Positions 57,801 to 64,000 of a stretch of DNA of 64,000 bases are shown one piece after another. A program made the position numbers and the translations under genes. The stretch lies in contig CP141141.1 in NCBI GenBank assembly GCA_035235625.1, positions 40,757,719 through 40,821,718 of the forward strand, given 5' to 3'. Source of the stretch: Saururus chinensis (Eukaryota; Streptophyta; Magnoliopsida; Piperales; Saururaceae). Positions within the stretch are counted from its first letter, which is position 1; every line of letters starts with the position of its first letter. Under the pieces are notes generated by a model. It saw nothing but the letters and a program-made list of their open reading frames with translations. It searched no databases and was not told where the DNA came from.

Positions 57801-60800
57801 TTTCAGCATTTTTGTAGGTTGGAAATTGGAATAGGATCCGCGTATAAATCAAGTTATGGTCAGTGTAGGTACCATTGGATCTTAACCCAATATTTGGATG
57901 ATAATAACACTTCCATCAAGTACAACGTTATTCTCGTCATCATCTTCAACACTTGATTTCCAAAAAGTTGTAGCCATACTAAAGCGTAGTATATAGCACA
58001 AATATGTATTTTTTGTTTATGTGAGCGGTTTTGTTAAATCTTCTAGTGAATTTAAGAGTTCCAACAGTCATCAATTGCAAAACTTTGATGCGAAAACCAT
58101 CCACTGTTAAGCACTTAAGCCTAGGAATTGCCTTTACCCATTGGATTGTACTCTGTTGTCTTTATAGGTTTGAAAGGCATAATTGTAACAATATAATTTG
58201 ATTCCTTGGTTCCATAGCTGTGCAAGTTACAATAGAATTATTTTTTGGTTCTTCAAGGTTATGCTAAGCAATTATAGGACACTACTATCTGTTGAACACT
58301 TATTGGAAACTGCTTGATAACTGATCTACCCACAATCTCAAGCTGATAGTAGATGAAATAACAATGTTATATCAAAACTCCAGTGTGTGTGGTTAAGCTT
58401 TTCACGTAAACACAGTGACATGGTTTGTGAAATGAGGAACCTAATGCCTTTCAATCTGGTACGAGTTAGATAACAACTATTGTACCCCAAATTCTTATAA
58501 AATGGGGTTAATAAAGTATATCAATGGAACTAAAATTTCTTAGCAGCAAATTTCTCTTGGCCAAAGTGCTCATTTGACAATGTGGGCCTCTAGAAATAGT
58601 CCCTTTACTTTTTTGAATTCATGCACATAGTCAGGGAGATGAATTCAACATTGGATTCTCTAGCAGGGTAAGGATTCGGAAGAGAACTCTTTTCTTGTTC
58701 CTTTTATCTCTCAGTGTATCACTTATTTTGTTAGTCTTTACAAAAGTTTAACCCCTTTTAATTTATTGCTTTCTGGACCCCCACACTTGTGTTGTTAGCC
58801 ATCATATATGTAATAATTAAGAATGTTTAATAAGCAAACCAGACACCACATGGATATTTTATCTAGTCTTAGCTCATTTCCATCAGGGAAGATAGAACTA
58901 ATTGAGTGTATTTAGAAGTTGGAGGGGGTTCACATCAATTATTTTTTACATGCTAGAGAATTGTCTTATTTAATGGGTTTAATTTTTTGTGCTTCTGAAA
59001 CCTCAGGGACGTGGTACTGTTGTTACTGGTCGTGTTGAGCAAGGGACTATCAAAGTTGGACAGGATGTGGAAATAATGGGATTATCGCAGGTGTGCATTT
59101 TATTTCAGATTTTAAATTTTTTTAGAAATCATTGCAGGTGCGTCTTGTTTCAAATCAATGAATTTTTCTTATCTTTGTAAAATCGGATGCAGATATTGAC
59201 AAATAACTTTACTTCCTTGTGACATTGCATGTTTTTTTGGTCAGGGGGCTCCGCTTACTAGCACTGTAACTGGAGTAGAGATTTTTAAGAAGATTTTGGA
59301 CTTTGGACAAGTAATAGGTTACCTTTTGAAATGTCACTTCATTCATTGCATTCTCCTTCTATATTTAATTGTTGCCTCCTTTGTAGGCTGGTGACAATGT
59401 GGGGCTTCTTTTGCGTGGTCTCAAAAGAGATGATGTGGAGAGGGGACAGGTGAGTAATTCGTCTAATCTAATAATTACTTTGTAATTGCAGATTTTTTTC
59501 CTGTGTTTAATGAGCGTGTCTGATGTAGGCAAAGGAATTTACCCTGAATTAAAGAAGTTTTTTACTAATTTTGCAAATTAAACCTTTAATTAGTCGTGAC
59601 AAGAAAGAAATAAGTTCTACCTCGTAATTGAGCTTTCGTAGACTTTAGGTTATGACATAATTAAAATTTATGAGCATTTCATTTAATAAGGTTCTTATGT
59701 CTTCAGGCATTATCTTTGTTCGTTATTATCCATGTTTCTCATTTGTCTCTTCTCAATTTGCTTCTGTTTACTACATAGTCAAGCATCAATAAGAATATGA
59801 GGGTGCTTTAATTTTTTATTGGTGCAATTTGAACATTAGGTGCCTGCATTTTCTTGAATTTTCTTGCAATATTTGCAGGTTGTTGCTAAACCTGGTAGTT
59901 TGAAAGCATACAAGAGATTCGAAGCAAAGATATATGTGCTCACGTAGGATGAAGGGGGTCGCCACACTGCCTTCTTCTCCAACTACAGACCACAGTTTTA
60001 CATGAGAACTGCAGATATTACTGGGAAAGTGGAACTGCCTGAAAACGTAAAGATGGTGATGCCTGGTGATAACGTAACTGCAACTTTTGAGCTCATCTCT
60101 CCTGTTCCACTTGATGCAGGTAATCCATGTCCGTTACTTTTGGAGATCTGTCATGATTGTAATGTGTATACCTTGGTACGAACTACAAGGCCAGTATCAT
60201 TTTTTTTCAGTAATATTTTAAATGTTGGGACTTATGGAATGTCACAAAAATTTTTGTGCTATTCCTTGTATTTTAAGATATGCTCGTTTTTCCCTCATTT
60301 TTTTCTGACTTCCTTAAATTATAATTTTTATGAAATGTATAAGAAATTTCATGGAATAAAATTTTTACGCTCTCCCTTTTGTGAGTTAAGCCATGGTGAA
60401 TACTTAAAAATGTGTGTGCTACCCTAAGTTAACTCCGTGAGCTTATGTTTCCAGTGGATAACTTCCAGCGGCTAAGGTGGGAATTCTGATAGACTATGGT
60501 TGTAATATTATTTTTTTTGTTTGAGACTTATCATCATTAGCACCTTATCTCATTTGTATGGGTCGGCATTATTACTTTAGCTAATTATTACTTTTAATAT
60601 ATTTGTCCCTTTGCAGCTAAAATTATATTCTTTATGTTCATTTTGTGAATTGGATAGCACTTGTGGATTTGGGATTTTTGCACCTGTGTGTATTTATATT
60701 TGAGTTGCAAATTACTGAAAGAGGGACTTCTCTTGAAAGATTTACTAAATGCTGTTTCTTTTCCGCTTAACCAATTATATGAGGTGGCACTAACAAACAT

Positions 60801-60997
60801 GTGCAGATGGCTGTGGATGATTCTCATTGAGATGTTTGAATACAATTATTTGAAATTTTTAACTTTCTTTATAGGAATTTTTTTTTGTTGGTAATGAATG
60901 TTGATGTGTTATTGCTAGTGCATGGTCAAAGATTTGCTTTAAGAGAAGGAGGAAGGACGGTTGGTGCAGGGGTAGTTTCCAAAGTGATCAGCTAAGC
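54879..60997 (+). pseudogene. TUFM: Mitochondrial elongation factor Tu, intron-containing pseudogene
   Basis: Twelve exon-like parts: 54879-55069, 55288-55363, 55575-55668, 55819-55893, 57017-57121, 57247-57337, 57416-57622, 59007-59090, 59245-59310, 59397-59449, 59879-60119, about 60925-60997. They encode an N-terminal transit-type region, then [58 protein letters not shown] and RTVGAGVVSKVIS, that is the GTPase domain and domains II and III of mitochondrial EF-Tu. Damage: an extra A in the run at about 55639-55646 (frameshift), TAA for Gln in ITGAA-MDGG (about 57038), an extra A at about 57509-57515, TAG for Lys in YVLT-DEGG (59947), and GCATG instead of GCAG at the last acceptor (60921-60924). 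Introns are retained, so it arose by DNA duplication or decay in place, not retroposition. Homopolymer errors could explain the frameshifts but not the stops. Confidence 0.9.
56059..56635. mobile_element. TIR element in EF-Tu intron 4, with exact 8-bp duplication
   Basis: The ends of 56067-56627 are inverted: CAATGTTTGTAATCTCG and the complement CAAGGTTTGCAATCTCG (15 of 17). It is flanked by GTATCAAC on both sides (56059-56066, 56628-56635); extended to nine bases the match is 8 of 9. Subterminal CTCGG/CCGAG motifs recur. This fits a non-autonomous hAT (8 bp) or Mutator-like (9 bp) element of 561 bp, without an ORF. Confidence 0.75.
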
Positions 60998-61299
60998 CTC
61001 TTTGAGATTTTATGATTTTTCTGTTTCTTCCCTTCCAGCAAGGTAGAGTGCTCTGAAGAACGCAACATATTGAAACAGTAGTTCACAGCGGAAACATGTA
61101 TCCACCAAATTTTCACTCAACATTTATTTCAAAGAGTCACAGGCGATTAGTAGCTTTTGCTGTGTTTGGGAAGAATACTCCTGCATTTTATGGCTCTGCA
61201 GTGCCTAGATTTTTGTCATATTTTCTTTAGTTTTTCTAGAAAATAAAGTGAATCAAAACCTAAAGATTGATGTTTGTCTACACAAAGAATCAATACATA

Positions 61300-61488
61300 G
61301 GGCACGTTTGGCAACCCTTTGGGTGAGAAAGGACCTTGCCCTTGCCTTTAAAGCGCCCTTCCTCTCCAACAATCCTCATGAGGAGGGTTGTTTACTAAAG
61401 TCACTTTCCTAGTAATGTGACACTTTATATAGTGATATGACTCACAGCGAAAGGGACTTTGAAAATGTAGTGGATGTCAAATAGGCCC
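61300..61488. mobile_element. MITE with GGGC..GTTTGG ends, copy 2
   Basis: The left end GGGCACGTTTGGCAACCC pairs with the complement of the right end GGGCCTATTTGACATCC. The middle (AATCCTCATGAGGAGGGTT) is related to 30152-30322. Confidence 0.6.
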
Positions 61489-62024
61489 ACAATGTGATGC
61501 GATGCAAGAAAAGGTAATCTACTTTCACAGTTGAACGTGAGAATATTCAGTGTCATAGTTGTGCTGGTTCTCTCTATCACCAGGCATGAGAGCTATTATA
61601 GACCTATCCTTTCTTTTATGTGTAGATGGTCATTCATGGTCTCTGCCCATACTGGTATAGAACAAGTTGGTAACCTGGAAAGATTTGTCATTATTGACGT
61701 TCATGTTGATGGGTATAATGTTTCTATAATGATGTTCAATTGTTCACCTTTACCTTTCAGAAAGTAAAATGGCATTAAAACAGAGTGGTTTTTCTCTTAA
61801 TGAATGGCTGATCTTTGCAAATAGTTCTCTGCAAATTGAATCGCCGATCTAACAATTAATTGTAATTTACTTTGTAGAATTGGAACATTAGCTGTTGCTA
61901 ATACAATGAGTTTTGTCTTATTTGTTTGCCAATTTTTTTTGTTCAAAGACAATCTCGGGGTACTCCATATTAGACGACAGGATAATATTCCCTTTAGCCT
62001 AAATTAATAGTTCCGGCAAAAAAG

Positions 62025-62178
62025 TATGTTCTATATTAATAGTTATATTTTGCTATATTTAAGTAGTTAGGTACTTAAAAAAGAGGATTATAACTTATTT
62101 TTTACGTGTGGGTTTTACAGTTAAAAAAAGTTATCATTTTTCTAAATATAGTTATTAATATAAGACACAAGGAGTACT
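62025..62178. mobile_element. Stowaway-like MITE
   Basis: TCTATATTAATAGTTATATTT on the left pairs with the complement of the right end (CTTATATTAATAACTATATTT). The right terminus GACACAAGGAGTACT resembles a degraded Stowaway end. Confidence 0.5.
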
Positions 62179-62290
62179 ATTTAACATCCATGGATCAGCA
62201 TAAACCCCAATTATTAATTACTATAATATTATAATTAGACACAATGCAGGAGTATGCGATGCTGAAGCTACCACCAGTCCTCAAAACTGA

Positions 62291-62911
62291 TCAGAGCTCC
62301 ACTGGCTTGAACCCAAGCTGGATCGATTTGTTCACAGCATCCAAAACCACCTGCGTCTTCCTACTGATCTCCGGCCATTTCATCTCCGGGGCAGCCTCAC
62401 CGTCTCGAATTTTCGCAGCCAGCCTCGCAAACTCCTGGACCATGAGTGCTTCTTGTGGAATCTGCAACTCGACCCTGATCTCCTCTGGTTTCTTGTTCCA
62501 TCCCAGCTGGAGCTCTCTGAAACAAAAGTTGGCCTTGTGCGAGTAGGTGAAGGACGCCGAGTTCTCAACGTAAGGGATGATGAAATCCCTAACGTGAAGT
62601 GGCCCATTGTCGCCCAGGATCGTCACGTCCATAGATTCATGAGCAAGGAAGGAGCAGAAGAAGGTGGCCACCCTCCTGTCCTCCCAGGCAAGCGATGCCC
62701 CACATGACAGGATGACACCGTCTTGGTTGAGATCCACAGCTGGTATTGCAGTGATGGTCTTGGGTAGTTGGTAGCCAACTGCCCAGAGGATTGCCCTTAT
62801 GCAGTACCATCCAGCATCTCCCAGGGCTCCAAGTGCGTCCAGGTCCGGCTTCACCCTTATGTTGTTCTCCAAAAACTCTTGTGGGGGTGCATAGGTTGAT
62901 GAACTGTGGAC
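62291..62911 (-). CDS. Gfo/Idh/MocA-family oxidoreductase D, exon 2 (partial gene)
   Basis: Minus strand, 206 residues from acceptor CTTTAG at 62912-62917 to the stop at 62291. It reads VHSSTYAPPQEFLENNIRVK, GALGDAGWYCIRA, CGASLAWED and SRKTQVVLDAVNKS, the same C-terminal domain as copies A-C but clearly diverged (longer by a few residues, ILGDNGPLHVRDFIIPY in the middle). The exon is intact. Exon 1, with the Rossmann domain, is not found in 62912-64000; the intron side matches the D remnants behind A and B up to about 63280 and then runs into a receptor-kinase fragment. Either the intron continues beyond the window or the gene has lost its first exon. It stands opposite in orientation to A-C. 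Confidence 0.85.
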   Translation of the reverse strand, partial: VHSSSTYAPPQEFLENNIRVKPDLDALGALGDAGWYCIRAILWAVGYQLPKTITAIPAVDLNQDGVILSCGASLAWEDRRVATFFCSFLAHESMDVTILGDNGPLHVRDFIIPYVENSASFTYSHKANFCFRELQLGWNKKPEEIRVELQIPQEALMVQEFARLAAKIRDGEAAPEMKWPEISRKTQVVLDAVNKSIQLGFKPVEL

Positions 62912-63330
62912 CTAAAGTTCACACGTTGAGGAGATAACATACACAAAATAATATTAGAAGTGAATGATTAAGCTAGAAGAAGTTTATGAAAATTGAGTGT
63001 AGATTTTTTGGTACAAGTTGCTTTTATACAACCCAACAAAAATCTAGCTCACATGAGCATCGCCAAAAGCAACCGTAGATATCGTATATTTTCTAAATGA
63101 TCTCGGTCACTAAGACAAAATTTACACATCATTGGTTGCATAAGATGTGCACACGCTATTATATTTCACAAATATGCTCATTATCAATCCATGTCGTCGT
63201 CCTAGCTACACAATGCCTTTCTCACAACTTGTTGAGTGGCTTAGTATAAACAGAAGTTCTAAAAAGCTGCGGCCCCTCTATTAAGACGGTTTTGTCTTAT
63301 TTACTATAAGTAGGACCATGTGGCCCACTT
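62912..63330. other. Intron-side sequence of oxidoreductase D
   Basis: Homologous to 34093-34690 (behind A) and 38880-39250 (behind B): shared CACATGAGCATCGCCAAAAG and TAGCTACACAATGCCTTTCT type stretches. No exon 1 coding signal on either strand. Confidence 0.7.
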
Positions 63331-63333
63331 AAA

Positions 63334-63810
63334 ATGAATGGACTTGGCCAACCTTATATACCTCCTCCAGGACAACCGCTTCTCTGGTGCTGCCTTCCGA
63401 GCACCCCTCGCCCCCCCTCCTGGCCCGCTTCGATCTCTCCTCCAATTGCCAATTGCCAATTGCCTAGCTGGGGAGATCCCCTTCTCCCTCAAAATAACCT
63501 CACCCAACTCAACTCACTGGCCTCTTCTTCCAGGGTAAATACTTCTCTAGGCCCCCCTCCCAGCATCATCACCACCCCTACCCTGGTCAACTTCATGTTT
63601 CCAACAACAACCTCAATGGCTCCATTCCAAAATCCCCCTCCGGTTCCCCCAAGTCCTCCTTCACAAGAAACCTCCAGCTTTGCGAGGAGCTACTGATCCC
63701 CCTTCTTCAACGCCCCATCACCATCTCCTTCTTTCCTCCCACTGGAAAGCCTATCTCAGAAATCCTCAAAGAAGCTCTCTCGGTCGTTGGCTGGAATTTA
63801 ATTCCCTGAA
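63334..63810 (+). pseudogene. Leucine-rich-repeat receptor-like kinase fragment
   Basis: In shifting plus-strand frames: DLANLIYLLQDNRFSGAAF, LAGEIPFSL, then VSNNNLNGSIPKSPSG and SSFTRNLQLCEELLIP. This is the order of the last LRRs, the SNNNLNGSIP repeat and the post-LRR cysteine region of plant inactive-type LRR receptor kinases, ending at a stop near 63808. No kinase domain or transmembrane segment follows. Several frame changes show it is dead. Confidence 0.75.
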
Positions 63811-64000
63811 AAACATATAGAGTCTAGACCGGCCCGAAAAATAAAGAACTAGCTAGTTGTAGTTGTCTGATCAGGCCAATCTAACCGCGACCTGTCTAGG
63901 CTAGTCGTGGCCCCCTTTCAACCGCTGGTAACGCAGAGGTAGAGTGATTTTTTCTCCACGTCGCCCGCCAAGAAGAGGAGGAAGAAGAAGATGAGGGAGA
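63811..64000. other. Window end, nothing identified
   Basis: Non-coding as far as visible. The last 60 bases are purine-rich (GAAGAAGAAGA) and might enter a leader or coding region outside the window. Confidence 0.3.

Larger units (their letters stand above)
60998..62290. other. Spacer with two MITEs
   Basis: 3' region of the EF-Tu relic followed by AT-rich DNA. MITEs are at 61300-61488 and about 62025-62178. No gene. Confidence 0.5.

Noticed and set aside
54879-60997. Functional mitochondrial EF-Tu gene with unusual splicing around the stops
   Set aside because: The stops lie in the middle of conserved exons (ITGAA-MDGG and YVLT-DEGG), and two frameshifts would need further rescue. Decay is simpler, though read errors at the two A runs remain possible.

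Overview
This is nuclear DNA from a flowering plant. The genes are split by GT-AG introns, one carries a full C-terminal DYW domain, and the spaces between genes are AT-rich and packed with plant transposons (hAT, Mutator-like, Stowaway-like MITEs, Ty3/gypsy chromoviruses, a solo LTR). The oxidoreductase genes have a very GC-rich first exon followed by AT-balanced sequence. That is common in monocots but does not fix the species.

Layout. 1-3.4 kb: a dead hAT transposase (BED, DUF659, hAT C-terminus). 3.4-13.1 kb: no host gene; microsatellites, MITEs and a 1.48-kb hAT-type element (9601-11080, exact 8-bp target duplication) carrying what looks like the promoter and first coding exon of a PRMT1-type arginine methyltransferase. 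13.8-16.3 kb (+): a 98-residue RIN4/NOI-domain protein. 16.9-27.1 kb (-): the GTPase DRG1 in ten exons; its first intron is 7.4 kb long because a 5.5-kb chromovirus sits in it in the same orientation. 27.4-29.2 kb (+): a DYW-type PPR editing factor, divergent from DRG1 across about 260 bp that contains a tight cluster of TGGGCY (site II) motifs.

31.5-47.2 kb: three tandem intact two-exon genes for a 357-residue Gfo/Idh/MocA-type oxidoreductase (copies A, B, C), with decayed antisense pieces of a fourth, divergent paralogue (D) behind them. 48.1-49.7 kb: a truncated gypsy element. 50.8-52.8 kb: a solo LTR containing a roughly 60-bp minisatellite. 53.9-54.6 kb: two fold-back elements of one family. 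54.9-61.0 kb (+): a mitochondrial EF-Tu gene with its introns but with stops, frameshifts and a damaged splice acceptor, so a probable pseudogene. 62.3-62.9 kb (-): the second exon of oxidoreductase D. 63.3-63.8 kb (+): a broken piece of a leucine-rich-repeat receptor kinase.

No pathway is evident across the genes. DRG1 is a translation GTPase, the DYW-PPR acts in organelle RNA editing, the EF-Tu relic derives from mitochondrial translation, the NOI protein points to plasma-membrane immune signalling, and the oxidoreductase family is biochemically uncharacterised. The most distinctive features are the gene-carrying hAT element, local gene amplification with diverging upstream regions, and a very recent but coding-defective retrotransposon inside an essential-type gene.
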